Shown here piece by piece: positions 25,923 to 35,823 of a stretch of DNA of 64,000 bases (positions are counted from its first letter, which is position 1; each line of letters opens with the position of its first letter). Location: NCBI RefSeq assembly GCF_014904695.1, contig NZ_JACXXN010000026.1, positions 1 through 64,000 on the forward strand, in the 5' to 3' direction. The translations under genes and the position numbers were made by a program. Origin of the DNA: Nostoc sp. MG11 (GTDB lineage: Bacteria > Cyanobacteriota > Cyanobacteriia > Cyanobacteriales > Nostocaceae). Below the pieces are notes generated by a model that was given only the letters and a program-made list of their open reading frames with translations, was not told the DNA's origin and did not search any database.

Positions 25923-25953
25923 CAAGTCTGTACAAGCACAATAATTCTCACTA

Positions 25954-25983
25954 AACAGCGCTCTCCTTTTGGAGAGCGCTGTT
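25954..25983. terminator. bidirectional hairpin terminator
   Basis: A perfect 13-bp stem, AACAGCGCTCTCC and its complement, with a TTTT loop between the converging ferredoxin and Hsp20 genes. It lies 31 bases after the ferredoxin stop. Confidence 0.8.
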
Positions 25984-26023
25984 AATTTAGTTCAACGGCA
26001 TTGATTACATATCAAAGCGAAAA

Positions 26024-26473
26024 CTAGCCAGCTGATGCCAAATTAACTTTGACAACTTTGTTCTTTTCTTCTTCAGCTTTGGGTAGCGTTAAATTCAATA
26101 TGCCATCTTTGTATTCTGCCGTAACGTTAGTATTTTGAATTCGAGCCGATAAAGGAATTACGCGTTGGAATTTACCATAGTGAAATTCGCTCTTGATCAC
26201 ACCTTTATCTTCAGTTTTAGCTTCAGACTTTCTCTCACCACTCAGGTATACGGCATTTTGTGTAACTTGTAAATCCAGGTCTTTAGCTTCAATTCCTGGA
26301 AGTTCTAGTTTCAGATGAATTGCATCTTCAGTCTCTTTTAACTCAGCAGCGGGAACTCTAGAGAAGCTTCTTTCAACAAATGCTGATGATAACGTGTCTT
26401 CATCAAATAAGCGATTAATTTGACGTTGCATTGCGTTAAATTCTTGCCAAGGGTTCCAACGTACTAGTGTCAT
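26024..26473 (-). CDS. Hsp20/alpha-crystallin small heat-shock protein
   Basis: A 149-residue small heat-shock protein from ATG 26473 (MTLVRWNPWQEF), which has GAGGTA upstream; an ORF start 15 codons earlier lacks support. The alpha-crystallin domain covers about residues 38-140, including IHLKLELPGIEAKDLDLQV and GKFQRVIPLSARI, and a C-terminal KDGILNLTLPK. It holds unfolding proteins as an ATP-independent chaperone. No complete CIRCE element is visible upstream. Confidence 0.92.
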   Translation of the reverse strand: MTLVRWNPWQEFNAMQRQINRLFDEDTLSSAFVERSFSRVPAAELKETEDAIHLKLELPGIEAKDLDLQVTQNAVYLSGERKSEAKTEDKGVIKSEFHYGKFQRVIPLSARIQNTNVTAEYKDGILNLTLPKAEEEKNKVVKVNLASAG

Positions 26474-27077
26474 ATTTTTACCTCGTATAATTTGATGAGT
26501 ATTTTTGTGACCAACCAATTCAGGATTTAATTCCTTGCTTTGTTCTCATAGTATTAATAAATAATAGTGGTGTAAATTCGGTTTTTAGCACTTCGTTGAT
26601 GATGATTTCCGAACATTCAACAAGGTACGGTAATCTCAAGTACTTCTGATTCGGTAAACTCGACAAAAGTAGACTTGAAATATTAATGTATGTTTTGGAT
26701 ATGGTGAAAAAACGCAGATAACCTATGCCTCAAGCGGTCGATCATAAAGGCTTTTCGACAACACCCTGATCTCGACTTTATCCCTTTTTGATAGAATCAA
26801 GCAGTGTAAACAGCAATATCTCTCAAACGCTCAAATAAAAGACGAGGGACTTTTACCATTTACTTGAACGTACTGGGTCTCGATATATTCCTTTTGCCTT
26901 AATTTTCTTTCCTTTACGATGTTCAATTGTATCGTCTACTTTGTTCATAGTGAGCGATTTATCGCTCTTTGTAGAGTTTTAAAGACCTAGAGCCGCTTAC
27001 TACAAACTTTTATTTTGTAAGGTTAAACAAATAAAGTGCGCTTTCACGAACATCTTCTTTTTACTTTTAAATTGCTC
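26474..27077. other. non-coding region, about 600 bases
   Basis: Promoter region for Hsp20 and for the GNAT operon. A TTTAGCACTTCG at about 26582 resembles half of a CIRCE site but has no matching partner. No ORF, repeat or RNA gene is recognised. Confidence 0.5.
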
Positions 27078-27497
27078 ATGACTTACAAAATTATTGCCAA
27101 GTTGAATGAAAATCAGATTTTAGAACTAGTAGAATTATACAAAAATGAATTTTGGAGTAAAAACCGTACGTATCAACAAGTTGTTAAGATGTTGCACGCA
27201 TCAGACATTATTATTGGTTTAGTAGATGACAGCGAACAATTGATTGGGTTTACTCGCGTTCTCACTGACTTTGTATATAGAGCAACTATTTATGATGTCA
27301 TTATCAAGGCGAACTATAGAAATATGGGACTTGGTACTAAATTACTAGATGCAGTGATTAATCATTCTCAGTTAAGCGCAGTTGAAAATGTTGCTCTTTA
27401 CTGTTTACCAGAAATGATTCAATTTTATGAACGTTGGGGTTTCACAACTAATGTGGGGGAAATTCAGTTAATGTATAGAGGAAAACCAATTATCTAA
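27078..27497 (+). CDS. GNAT family N-acetyltransferase
   Basis: A 139-residue single GNAT domain starting at ATG 27078 (a GTG at 27036 would add 14 residues). The acetyl-CoA motif is VIIKANYRNMGLGTKLLDAV, followed by NVALYCLPEMIQFYERWGF, typical of the YhbS/PanZ-like group. The acceptor is unknown. First gene of a tight four-gene run (gaps of 11, 30 and 43 bases). Confidence 0.85.
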   Translation: MTYKIIAKLNENQILELVELYKNEFWSKNRTYQQVVKMLHASDIIIGLVDDSEQLIGFTRVLTDFVYRATIYDVIIKANYRNMGLGTKLLDAVINHSQLSAVENVALYCLPEMIQFYERWGFTTNVGEIQLMYRGKPII

Positions 27498-27508
27498 AGA
27501 AGTTGTAA

Positions 27509-27973
27509 ATGATTATTAAACCAGAAAATGTAACAAGTCGGACAACTTCGATTTACCCAAATGAATTTAAGCCTCTGTTGGTAGGACGAGCAAAACAAGC
27601 ATTAGGAAATGCGGCGGGATTGAAAAATTTTGGTGTCAACTTAGTCACTCTTGCGCCAGGAAGCCGTTCTGCTCTTAGACATTGGCATACCCACCAAGAT
27701 GAGTTTATTTATGTTATGGAAGGTGAAGTGACGCTAGTTAAGAATGCAGGAAAGCAAATCCTTAAACCGGGAATGATGGCAGCTTTCCCAGCAGGGGGAG
27801 CGGATGGACACCAACTAGTGAATCACTCCAATGCAGTAGTAGTGTATTTAGAAATTGGCGATAGAAGCCCCGATGATGAAGTTTACTATCCAGATGATGA
27901 TTTGATTGCTAAATCTGCTGCTGATGGCAGTCGAATTTTCACACACAAAGATGGTACTTTGTACGAAAGTTGA
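27509..27973 (+). CDS. cupin domain protein
   Basis: A 154-residue single-cupin protein. Metal-binding motif 1 is RHWHTHQDEFIYVMEGEVTL (His, His, Glu) and motif 2 GMMAAFPAGGADGHQLVN. The C-terminal YYPDDDLIAKSAADGSRIF is common in a family sometimes annotated as sugar-associated cupins. Enzymatic role not determinable. Second gene of the run. Confidence 0.85.
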   Translation: MIIKPENVTSRTTSIYPNEFKPLLVGRAKQALGNAAGLKNFGVNLVTLAPGSRSALRHWHTHQDEFIYVMEGEVTLVKNAGKQILKPGMMAAFPAGGADGHQLVNHSNAVVVYLEIGDRSPDDEVYYPDDDLIAKSAADGSRIFTHKDGTLYES

Positions 27974-28003
27974 GCTAAAACAGAAATCAGAGAAATTGTA
28001 AAT

Positions 28004-28462
28004 ATGTCTACCAAGCGTCTTGAAGATATAGACAACTTTCTTCAGTTATCAGATACAATTGCTACTTGCGGACAACCAACCGCAGAACAGTTTGCAGCAA
28101 TTAAACAATCAGGATACCAATTAATTGTAAATTTAGCACTGCCAACATCGAGTAATGCGTTACCTAATGAACAACAAATCGTGGAATCTCAATGCATGGA
28201 GTATGTACACATTCCTGTGCTTTGGGAAAATCCTACTATTAAGGATGTAACAGAGTTTTTTAGCACCTTGGAAGCGAATACCAGTAAAAAAATATTAGTC
28301 CATTGTGCTGCTAATAAAAGAGTTTCAGCTTTTATGTATCTTTATCGCCGCCTTCATAAAGGCATGAATGATGAAGAGGCCAAGCAGGATTTAAATCAGA
28401 TTTGGGTTCCTAATGATATCTGGAGTAAGTTTATGCAAGAAGTGATTGATAATTATTCTTGA
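28004..28462 (+). CDS. protein tyrosine phosphatase-like (DUF442/BLH type) protein
   Basis: A 152-residue phosphatase-fold protein with TIATCGQPTAEQFAAIKQSG and YQLIVNLALP at the N-terminus and the cysteine loop VHCAANKRVSAFMYLYRR. This is a short Cys-X4-Arg variant of the phosphatase loop, as in DUF442 proteins. A role in dephosphorylation or sulfur chemistry is possible. Third gene of the run. Confidence 0.8.
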   Translation: MSTKRLEDIDNFLQLSDTIATCGQPTAEQFAAIKQSGYQLIVNLALPTSSNALPNEQQIVESQCMEYVHIPVLWENPTIKDVTEFFSTLEANTSKKILVHCAANKRVSAFMYLYRRLHKGMNDEEAKQDLNQIWVPNDIWSKFMQEVIDNYS

Positions 28463-28505
28463 TAGAAACTAAAAAAATTGATATTCATCTGGAGAAATTA
28501 AATTT

Positions 28506-29507
28506 TTGATATCAACCTTATTTACATCATTAAACTGGGAGCTATGCTTTTTACTAGGAATAACTGTATATCATACAATTATTAGTAAATACGAAAAACT
28601 GCATACGAAGCAAATAGGTAATTTGATTGACGTAGATGGTCACAAATTACATATCTATTGCGCTGGTGAAGGAAATACAACAATAGTTTTGGATCATAGT
28701 CTTGGAGGAATAGAGGGATATTTCCTGGTAGAGGAATTAGCTAAACTTACACGAGTTTGTATATATGACAGAGCCGGATATGGTTGGAGTCAATCAAATT
28801 GGAAACCGCGTACTAGTGAACAGATTGTCAAAGAATTACATAGTCTTTTAATCAAAGCAGAAATTGAGCCGCCTTACATCTTAGTAGGTAACTCATTCGG
28901 TACTTATAATATGCGTTTATATGCTCATCAGTTCCCGGAAGAAGTGGTAGGAATGGTTTTAACAGATGGTTTACATGAAAAATTAATGTTGGCGATGCCA
29001 ATCAGTCTCCAGCTTTTGAAATTATTTTTCTCAATTTCCTTTGCGATCGCATCCTTTGGGGCTACATTAGGAATTGTTCGCTTTTTAGGTATACTGGGTG
29101 CATTTGAAGTTATTAAAAAAGAACTTCGCCAGTTTTCACCTAAATCATTAAAAATCGTTAAAACATCTTTTTACTCTGCAAAACATTGGCTAACTATGTT
29201 TCGAGAAATGTGGAGTTTGAATACTAGTAGTTACCAAGTCCAAAAAGCTAACGATTTTGGCATGATTCCAATTATTAATATCAAAGCAAATACTTTTCTC
29301 AAGCCTTCTTTGGGAAAGCTTTATTTTTCTATTCAATCAGCCGATAAACTTCGCAACCAAATGCACTCTAATTTGCTATTGCTTTCAACTGACTGTCAAC
29401 AATTATTGGCACAAAAGAGCGGTCATTTTGTTTGGATAGATCAGCGAGAAATAATTTTGCAAGCAGTTACACAACTTTTACAAAAAGTTCAAAATACGAA
29501 TTATTAA
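28506..29507 (+). CDS. alpha/beta hydrolase
   Basis: A 333-residue protein with an N-terminal hydrophobic segment (about 9-25), then an alpha/beta hydrolase core: DVDGHKLHIYCAGEGNTTIV, LDHSLGGIEGYF, RVCIYDRAGYGWS, and the nucleophile elbow ILVGNSFGTYNMRL near residue 134. The C-terminal catalytic His is likely in QKSGHFVWIDQ. It starts at TTG 28506; no ATG is suitable. Substrate unknown. Last gene of the four-gene run. Confidence 0.85.
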   Translation: MISTLFTSLNWELCFLLGITVYHTIISKYEKLHTKQIGNLIDVDGHKLHIYCAGEGNTTIVLDHSLGGIEGYFLVEELAKLTRVCIYDRAGYGWSQSNWKPRTSEQIVKELHSLLIKAEIEPPYILVGNSFGTYNMRLYAHQFPEEVVGMVLTDGLHEKLMLAMPISLQLLKLFFSISFAIASFGATLGIVRFLGILGAFEVIKKELRQFSPKSLKIVKTSFYSAKHWLTMFREMWSLNTSSYQVQKANDFGMIPIINIKANTFLKPSLGKLYFSIQSADKLRNQMHSNLLLLSTDCQQLLAQKSGHFVWIDQREIILQAVTQLLQKVQNTNY

Positions 29508-29606
29508 CTCAGTTGAGTGCTTACCATTATAATAGCCTGAATATTGTTTACCAAAATCTGCTAATCAAACTTCTGTGTATGTCCTTTGCAGTTCCATATT
29601 CTCACT

Positions 29607-30518
29607 ATGTCCACCCAACATATAATCCAAAGCATATATACTGATGGCGCTTGCACTGGTAATCCTGGGCCTGGCGGTTGGGGTGTCGTTGTTTACTTTA
29701 GCGATGGCTCAATTCACGAAATGGGCGATGCATCCCCCCATACCACAAACAATAAGATGGAAATGCAAGCTGCGATCGCTGCTCTCAAGTTCTTGGAAAC
29801 GTCTGGACAAACTGAACCCGTAACCCTTTATACCGATAGCGAATACCTGATTAACTGCCTTAATAAGTGGATTACAGGCTGGAAAAAGAAAGGTTGGAAA
29901 AAGTCAGATGGGAAACCCGTCCAAAACCAAGACCTTTTGGAAACCCTTGACGAACTCAATAGCCGATTAGTAAAGTGGCAACACGTCCGAGGACATTCTG
30001 GTAACATAGGTAACGAACGTTGTGATGTGATTGCTCGCACCTATGCTAGTGGCAAAACCCCATCTCTACAACAATTATTCCCTAAAAATTTTAATAAATC
30101 TTTATATTCCCAAAGTGAACTAAATGTAGCAAAAGTATCTGACTTTAAAGCAAACTCTACAATAATTGACAAAAGAACACAGGAAATCAGTATTTCTACA
30201 TCAGAAATAACCATTATGGAACCATCAACTGGGACAGCCGCAGCCACAAATGACGAAAAACTGCCTGAGATGAGGGTTTCGCAACTCCGCAACTTAATCG
30301 AAACTCTGCGTATTGCTGATGAAATCGCCGAAAAAGGTTATTTAATCACCAGTTCTGAACTAGCAGACTTGATGGATGTCCACGCCAGCGCCGTCACTAG
30401 TCGAGGAGATCAGTGGCGCTGGCGAAACTGGATAGTATCACGGGTACGTCGTGAAGGCAATCAAATTCTTTGGGAACTGGAACGCGGTGATCAAGTGGGA
30501 GGTGAAAGTGAGGAGTGA
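29607..30518 (+). CDS. rnhA: ribonuclease HI with C-terminal extension
   Basis: A 303-residue protein; ATG 29607 (MSTQHIIQSIYTDG) is the likely start. The RNase HI domain (1-150) has the catalytic set Asp13, Glu52, Asp77 and Asp140 with His130 (HVRGHSGN). It cleaves RNA in RNA-DNA hybrids. A linker (150-215) leads to a C-terminal domain of about 75 residues (LRNLIETLRIADEIAEKGYL, VHASAVTSRGDQWRWRNWIV) that resembles a helix-turn-helix-like module and may bind nucleic acid. Confidence 0.92.
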   Translation: MSTQHIIQSIYTDGACTGNPGPGGWGVVVYFSDGSIHEMGDASPHTTNNKMEMQAAIAALKFLETSGQTEPVTLYTDSEYLINCLNKWITGWKKKGWKKSDGKPVQNQDLLETLDELNSRLVKWQHVRGHSGNIGNERCDVIARTYASGKTPSLQQLFPKNFNKSLYSQSELNVAKVSDFKANSTIIDKRTQEISISTSEITIMEPSTGTAAATNDEKLPEMRVSQLRNLIETLRIADEIAEKGYLITSSELADLMDVHASAVTSRGDQWRWRNWIVSRVRREGNQILWELERGDQVGGESEE

Positions 30519-30565
30519 GGAGTGAAGGAAACAGCGGGGAAGAAATACTGACTTTTGACTCGGTA

Positions 30566-31768
30566 CTATATATACTTTCTTCCCCGCCATTCGCGTGGAG
30601 TGCGGAACGCAGACAAGAAGATTCGTAGCACTGCTATGGGGTCAGCTAAGGGGGAAAGCCAGAATAACCAGCCACCTTTGACGCTTTTACGATCATAAGA
30701 AGGTGCGATCGCTAATAGCATTGCAAAGCGAATCACCAGTAGAAATAAATTTAGTCCTAGTAGGAGGAGTGGGGGAGTGGGATAGGGGGGGAAAGGAAGA
30801 GGGAGAGAAACGAAGAGGTAAGCAAGGACGACTAAAAGAGGTAGACCCTGGACTGCGGAGAGTAGCCATAAATCTCCCCACAACTGAGCAGAAGAAGATG
30901 CATCTTTGAGGTCGAGACTCCGCCCCCATTCTTTCCATGTCTCCATCGCTCCCTCATACATCCGCACTTTCAGTACTTTCGCACCATCTAAAAAGCCCAC
31001 CTTAAACCCTTGAGCAGCAATATTCCGTGCCAAGGTGACATCATCGCAAAAAGAACCACGCGCACTGGTATAACCACCCACAGCAGCTAAAACAGAACGA
31101 CGGCACAAAAAGCACTGCCCATTTGCCATCACCCTTTCTGGCTGCTCCGTATTGATCCCAGCTGGGTCAAACCGATAAAGCAGAGTCATCAACAAAGCCG
31201 GTTGTAACCAGCACTCCCCTGGATACTTGAGGATAAACTGGGGCGAAAGAGAAACCAGATCATAGCCTTGTGCTTCGGCTATTTTCACTAAACCAGCAAT
31301 CAAACCAGGATCGGGTTGGATATCAGCGTCCAGTCCCATAAACCACTGACTGTCTTCCGAACTATGCAAAAAGCCGTTATGCAACGCCCAAGGACGCCCC
31401 ACCCAACCTGATGGTAAGGGGTCATCTGTGATTAAGCGAAAGCGGGGATCTTGCTGCTGTGCTGCTTTAACTAAATCGGGAGTGCCATCCTGAGACTTGC
31501 TGTCTACAACGATGATTTCCCGGACTTCGTAGCTTTGCCGACTTAAGCCAGCTAACAGAGGGCTAATACGAAGAACCTCATTCAGTGTAGGAACGACAAC
31601 ACTAACACTACCCACAAGCTCCGGTGTTGGCTGTTGAGGTTCTATCGGAGGATGGCGTCTTGGCCCCTTCAGCAAGCGCGAAAGCAGAATCGCCGTTGCT
31701 GGTACTTGAATAAGTAGCAAGAAAAGCGATATGGCGCTTTCTACTGTCAAGGCGTTGTCCACTATCAA
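30566..31768 (-). CDS. cruG: carotenoid 2-O-glycosyltransferase CruG-like (GT2)
   Basis: A 400-residue GT2 enzyme: N-terminal membrane helix (ISLFLLLIQVPATAILLSRL), GT-A domain with VSVVVPTLNE, VDSKSQDGT, DxD in MGLDADIQPDPG, and the acceptor segment MANGQCFLCRRS, then C-terminal membrane helices. CruG transfers a sugar to the 2-hydroxyl of myxol-type carotenoids. The call rests on its position directly after the cruF-like gene, the conserved cyanobacterial order. The encoded protein is otherwise a generic GT2. Confidence 0.8.
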   Translation of the reverse strand: MIVDNALTVESAISLFLLLIQVPATAILLSRLLKGPRRHPPIEPQQPTPELVGSVSVVVPTLNEVLRISPLLAGLSRQSYEVREIIVVDSKSQDGTPDLVKAAQQQDPRFRLITDDPLPSGWVGRPWALHNGFLHSSEDSQWFMGLDADIQPDPGLIAGLVKIAEAQGYDLVSLSPQFILKYPGECWLQPALLMTLLYRFDPAGINTEQPERVMANGQCFLCRRSVLAAVGGYTSARGSFCDDVTLARNIAAQGFKVGFLDGAKVLKVRMYEGAMETWKEWGRSLDLKDASSSAQLWGDLWLLSAVQGLPLLVVLAYLFVSLPLPFPPYPTPPLLLLGLNLFLLVIRFAMLLAIAPSYDRKSVKGGWLFWLSPLADPIAVLRIFLSAFRTPREWRGRKYI

Positions 31769-31928
31769 AATACTTAATAATTAAAATCCCGACTATACAA
31801 ATGTCAATTGGGCATTGGGCATTGGGAAAGATAATTATTCTTTTGCTCCCCAGTCACGCCAGTTCGCTCAACAGAGGACGCCTCCGCACGCGACTGGCTC
31901 CCCAGTCCCCAATCCCTAACTTATCGAC

Positions 31929-32837
31929 TTATTTCAAAGCAACTTTGATGCTCGCTACTGAGACTTCATTGTTTGCTGGTTCAACAGCAACTTGAGCGGG
32001 TGTGATTGAGCTTCTTAACCACAGCGCCACAGCTGGAGCTACACCTAGAAATAAGCCCAGTAACACAGGGATGGAGAACCCAGCTGCCAAGCTTAGTCCG
32101 GCGGCGAAGGCAAAGTTAGTTAAATAAACAACTAGGGGCAGATTAAGCTGCGATCGCTCTAATTTAATTGAGGTATTTCTCCACAATAATCCTGCCACAC
32201 TCATAAACAGGGCGCTAGTGCCAAACCAACCTGCATAATTTTGATAAGGTGTGCCAAAGAAAGCTCCTGGTTTTTCCCAGTACCAGAAAGGCAAAGCCGA
32301 TTGGCTCATAGCTGGCTCAAGGGCAAAGTCCCAGCAAGTAAAGAGCAAAGCCCCAACGGCTATAGCACCAATATGGCGTCCCCAACTGGGTTTTTGTGCC
32401 ACTTTCAAACCAGATCTAGCAATTAGGTAAGACGACAGCCCAACATAAAACCAAGATAAAGGAATTGTGAAAGGAACTAGCCCCGCAATTTTATAACCCA
32501 AGCCACTCAAGTAGCTGTAATCACCAAATGGAAAACCCGTGCTGGTTCCTAGTAGTTCACTGCCCAAAGATATAAACACAGCCGGCAGCATAAAAGCCAG
32601 CCAAGCTCCCAATCCCAGCGATCGGTAGGCATAAATAGAGACAGCGATCGTCCCCAAAATGATATCAACTACACCGCCGCCAGCCATACTTAACTGTATG
32701 GCAGTTTCTCCAACCTGCGATAAGTTTAAAATTATTTCGGCATGAGGTACTACAAGTAGCATCCCTACCAGTCCAAATGCCTTTGACACGATATGACCAA
32801 TGAGGCATACGCGCTCAGCAATAACAAGTTGTCTCAT
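31929..32837 (-). CDS. cruF: gamma-carotene 1'-hydroxylase (hydratase) CruF
   Basis: A 302-residue polytopic protein of the CruF (DUF422-type) carotenoid hydratase family, with about eight hydrophobic segments. Features are FPFGDYSYLSGLGYKIAGLV, PLSWFYVGLSSYLIAR, CWDFALEPAMSQSALPFWYW and NYAGWFGTSALFM, the conserved polar residues of the family. It hydrates the psi end of gamma-carotene on the way to myxol glycosides. It is followed after 160 bases by cruG on the same strand. Confidence 0.88.
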   Translation of the reverse strand: MRQLVIAERVCLIGHIVSKAFGLVGMLLVVPHAEIILNLSQVGETAIQLSMAGGGVVDIILGTIAVSIYAYRSLGLGAWLAFMLPAVFISLGSELLGTSTGFPFGDYSYLSGLGYKIAGLVPFTIPLSWFYVGLSSYLIARSGLKVAQKPSWGRHIGAIAVGALLFTCWDFALEPAMSQSALPFWYWEKPGAFFGTPYQNYAGWFGTSALFMSVAGLLWRNTSIKLERSQLNLPLVVYLTNFAFAAGLSLAAGFSIPVLLGLFLGVAPAVALWLRSSITPAQVAVEPANNEVSVASIKVALK

Positions 32838-33226
32838 GATTATTCCTTAACAAGATGTGATACGCGGCTACTCGGCTGCTAATAGTTTACAAATGTTTAA
32901 GAACATATTTAAACACTTTATGTCGCAATTCTGGAGCAAACTTGTTTGGCTTTGTTGGGCAGAGCATAACAGCCTATTGATTGAAGCAATAAAAAATATG
33001 ATGATAGACTTACCAGTCTAAGCCAAGATAGTCAAGATATACATAACTTCGTTTGGTTTGCTTTGAGTTTCTTGTCTTACTGATACTTAGAGGCGTTTTA
33101 TACCTAAATATCTTTGAGGAGAGACAAATGTCACCAACTCATCAAATCCTCAAGTAAAATAGAGCCTTTAATTACTCCACAAAGTTGTGGAATAATAGCT
33201 TGACCCAGTACAGGAAATATAAACCC
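32838..33226. other. non-coding region between divergent genes
   Basis: Promoter region of cruF (minus) and of the membrane protein gene (plus). No ORF, repeat or RNA gene is recognised. AT-rich. Confidence 0.5.
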
Positions 33227-33652
33227 ATGTCAATTTTGAGAAGAGTTCCCTGGGTTTCCTTGGCACTAGTATTGCTTAGCTACAGTACCTTAGGCTGGGT
33301 AATATCTGAAACACGTCCCCCTTTGTTTGTCTGGCTGGTAGTTGTAGTTGTGATCTTACTTTTACTGATAACGTTGACCACTCCTTGGTCGAAGATGGCA
33401 CGCTATTATACTATTTTGTTTAAATCAAATACTAGGTCTTTTGGTGTTGCCGTTTTGGCGGCTTTCTTGTTCTTCGTCATGCTTGCCTGGTTTCGGGTAT
33501 TTCTTGATACCTTACTTATCCTTTCTGCAACTATATTAGTCAAGATAGACTTTCAAACAGCTGGTTTTACAGAAGGGCTAGCCTTTATGATTACATCTAT
33601 CTTTTCATTGGTAGGTTTAGCTTTGGGTGCGCTAGTTTACAAGTTAATTTGA
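33227..33652 (+). CDS. hypothetical four-pass membrane protein
   Basis: A 141-residue protein from ATG 33227, which has AGGAA upstream. Four hydrophobic segments: WVSLALVLLSYSTLGWVIS, FVWLVVVVVILLLLITL, VAVLAAFLFFVMLAWFRVFL and MITSIFSLVGLALGALVY. It appears to be a cyanobacteria-specific membrane protein. Function unknown. It converges on the kinase fragment. Confidence 0.7.
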   Translation: MSILRRVPWVSLALVLLSYSTLGWVISETRPPLFVWLVVVVVILLLLITLTTPWSKMARYYTILFKSNTRSFGVAVLAAFLFFVMLAWFRVFLDTLLILSATILVKIDFQTAGFTEGLAFMITSIFSLVGLALGALVYKLI

Positions 33653-33680
33653 CTTGAATCAAGTAAATTTCGGAAATTTA

Positions 33681-35036
33681 CTATAAATTTTGATATTTTC
33701 GGCGTTCTTGCCCTAAAGCAGTTTGAACTTGTTGATATTCGGCTTCGATCTTGGCAATTTGCGCTTTTGCTCCAAAGAGTGCTTCTGTTACTACCATTGT
33801 CTCTAATTCTGCACAGAGTTTTCCGAAAGTAATTGCGCCTAGCGTCGTACTAGTGGAGGACAATGTATGAGCTACTCGCCGAAGTGACTTGAAATTGTCT
33901 TGACTTAGATAAAGTTGAATATCTTGCAAGAGTCTAGGAACTTCTTCAAGGTAATCATCAATAATTTCTAGCAGAAATTCCACAGCATTAGCTGATGAAT
34001 TAAAATCAGCCATTCGCAGGATTTCTTGCAAAGCAGCAGGATCAATGGGGGAAGAATTTTGAATAGGCAATTTTTCTTGTTTGCACTTCTGTATCCCCGT
34101 GTAAGAGTGTTTTTCTTGTTTATAGAGAGGCTGACAACTTTTAAGCACTCGCATCAGTTCTGCAATGCGGATTGGTTTAATGAGGTAGTCGTCCATACCA
34201 GATGCTAAACAACGATCGCGATCGCCTGACATGGCATTTGCTGTTAATGCAATAATCCTAGGACGGACATCTGGTGTCCACTCTTGGCATATATACTGGG
34301 TCGTTGTTAAACCATCCATTTCTGGCATTTGTAAATCCATCAACACCACATCATAAGATTGACGACGCAACACAAAGAGTGCTTCTAAGCCATTGTTAGC
34401 AACATCTGGTTTGTAGCCCATTTGCTGTAACATCAGCTGAATCATTCTTTGATTAATTACATAGTCTTCCACTAACAGTATTTTCAAAGGATGTTGTTCA
34501 GCCATTCGAGGATCAATTTTGGTGTCCGAAACTACATTGTTTTCTCTATTACTCACTTGTTTTTGAATGACAGGAGTAACAATTGTGAAGTGGAATGCAC
34601 TACCTACACTAGGCTGACTTTCAACCCAAATTTTGCCACCCATAAACTCAGTTAGTTTCTTGCAAATGGCAAGACCTAACCCTGTACCGCCATATTGACG
34701 AGTGATAAAAGAGTTGACTTGACTGAAGGCTTTAAATAAACGCTCAAGGCGATCGCTTGGAATTCCAATACCTGTATCTTTGACTGTAAACTGAATTTCA
34801 TAGCTACTTTTTTGCTCGCGGCTACTAGTTATTTCACGAGCGATCGCCAAAACTTCAATGCTCCCAGTTTCAGTAAATTTAATAGCATTACTGAGTAAAT
34901 TAACTAGGATTTGGCGCACTCTAGTAATATCACCCACAATTATAGAAGGAATCTCTGAAGTATCAAGAAACATGAGTTTTAACTTCTTTTCTCCAGCTAT
35001 GGGCGAAACTAGATTATCAAAATGTAGGATGTTCAA
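33681..35036 (-). pseudogene. hybrid histidine kinase, N-terminal half missing
   Basis: The 451-residue frame keeps a HATPase domain (N box LVNLLSNAIKF, G1 DTGIGIP, G2 GGTGLGLAI), a receiver (phosphoacceptor Asp234 in VVLMDLQMPEMDG) and an HPt domain (His390, RRVAHTLSST). The sensor and HisKA dimerisation domains with the phospho-histidine are absent: homology starts at about residue 9, right where the MlaE gene ends. Only a TTG at 35036 inside that gene could start it. It could act only as a partial relay. It is most likely a truncated remnant. Confidence 0.7.
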
Positions 35037-35823
35037 ACAGTAACAAAGAGAGAAAAAAATCTATGATAAAAATCGATACCCAAGTAGTGACAACTGCTTT
35101 TGTTGCTGATTCTCCTACTTCTTTAGCTCCTCCTTTCGTTGTTAAACCCCAACTACAACCGTTGATAGCAACTAAAGCTCCAAAAATAAACCCTTTAAGC
35201 AAAACAATAAACAAATCTGATGGTTCTAAAAAGTTTCTGACTGACTCTAAAAAAGTTTCTGGAAGAATTTGGTAAAACTGTGAACCGGCAAAAACTCCAC
35301 CAATGATACCCATAAATAAAGCAAAAACTGTCATAAAAGGCATCATCAAACAGCAAGCAATTACTCTTGGAAGTACTAAATAATCAATTGGATCAGTTTT
35401 GAGCATATACAGTGCATCAATTTGCTCTGTCACCCGCATTGCTCCTATTTCTGCTGCATAAGCAGAGCCTACTTGTCCCGCAAGAATACTAGCAGTCAAA
35501 ATTGGAGCCAGTTCTCTGCAAAAAGCTAATGCAAAAGCACCTCCCACTGCATTGACAGCACCAAATCGCACTAATTCTCTTGCAGTCTGAATCGTAAAAA
35601 TCATACCTGCAAAACCACTTACAAGGAGAACTGGAGAGATAGAAGTTGGCCCAGCAGTCACCATGTGTTGCAGAATCTTGCGGTAGTAAGTTTTTCCTTG
35701 GAGTAAATGCAGCCAGACTTGACCACAAAGGAGTATTGCAGCAAAACAGCGTACAATGCAGGATTGCTCGATTTTTTTTTGGGGTTGCAATTTGATCGCC
35801 ATTAAGACTGACTTTTTTTGCAC
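35017..35823 (-). CDS. MlaE family ABC transporter permease
   Basis: A 268-residue permease with the MlaE-type core: GPTSISPVLLVSGFAGMIFT, ELAPILTASILAGQVGSAYA, IGAMRVTEQIDALYMLKTDP and LVLPRVIACCLMMPFMTVFA. It is the membrane part of lipid or toluene-tolerance-type ABC transporters that move phospholipids between membranes. The ATPase and MCE subunits are not nearby. Its last codons (LLLFEHPTF) overlap the kinase fragment, and the original C-terminus may have been altered by the same deletion. Confidence 0.88.
   Translation of the reverse strand: MQKKSVLMAIKLQPQKKIEQSCIVRCFAAILLCGQVWLHLLQGKTYYRKILQHMVTAGPTSISPVLLVSGFAGMIFTIQTARELVRFGAVNAVGGAFALAFCRELAPILTASILAGQVGSAYAAEIGAMRVTEQIDALYMLKTDPIDYLVLPRVIACCLMMPFMTVFALFMGIIGGVFAGSQFYQILPETFLESVRNFLEPSDLFIVLLKGFIFGALVAINGCSWGLTTKGGAKEVGESATKAVVTTWVSIFIIDFFLSLLLFEHPTF

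Noticed and set aside
26570-26610. CIRCE element upstream of hsp20
   Set aside because: Only one half (TTTAGCACTT) is present; no GAGTGCTAA partner at nine-base spacing.
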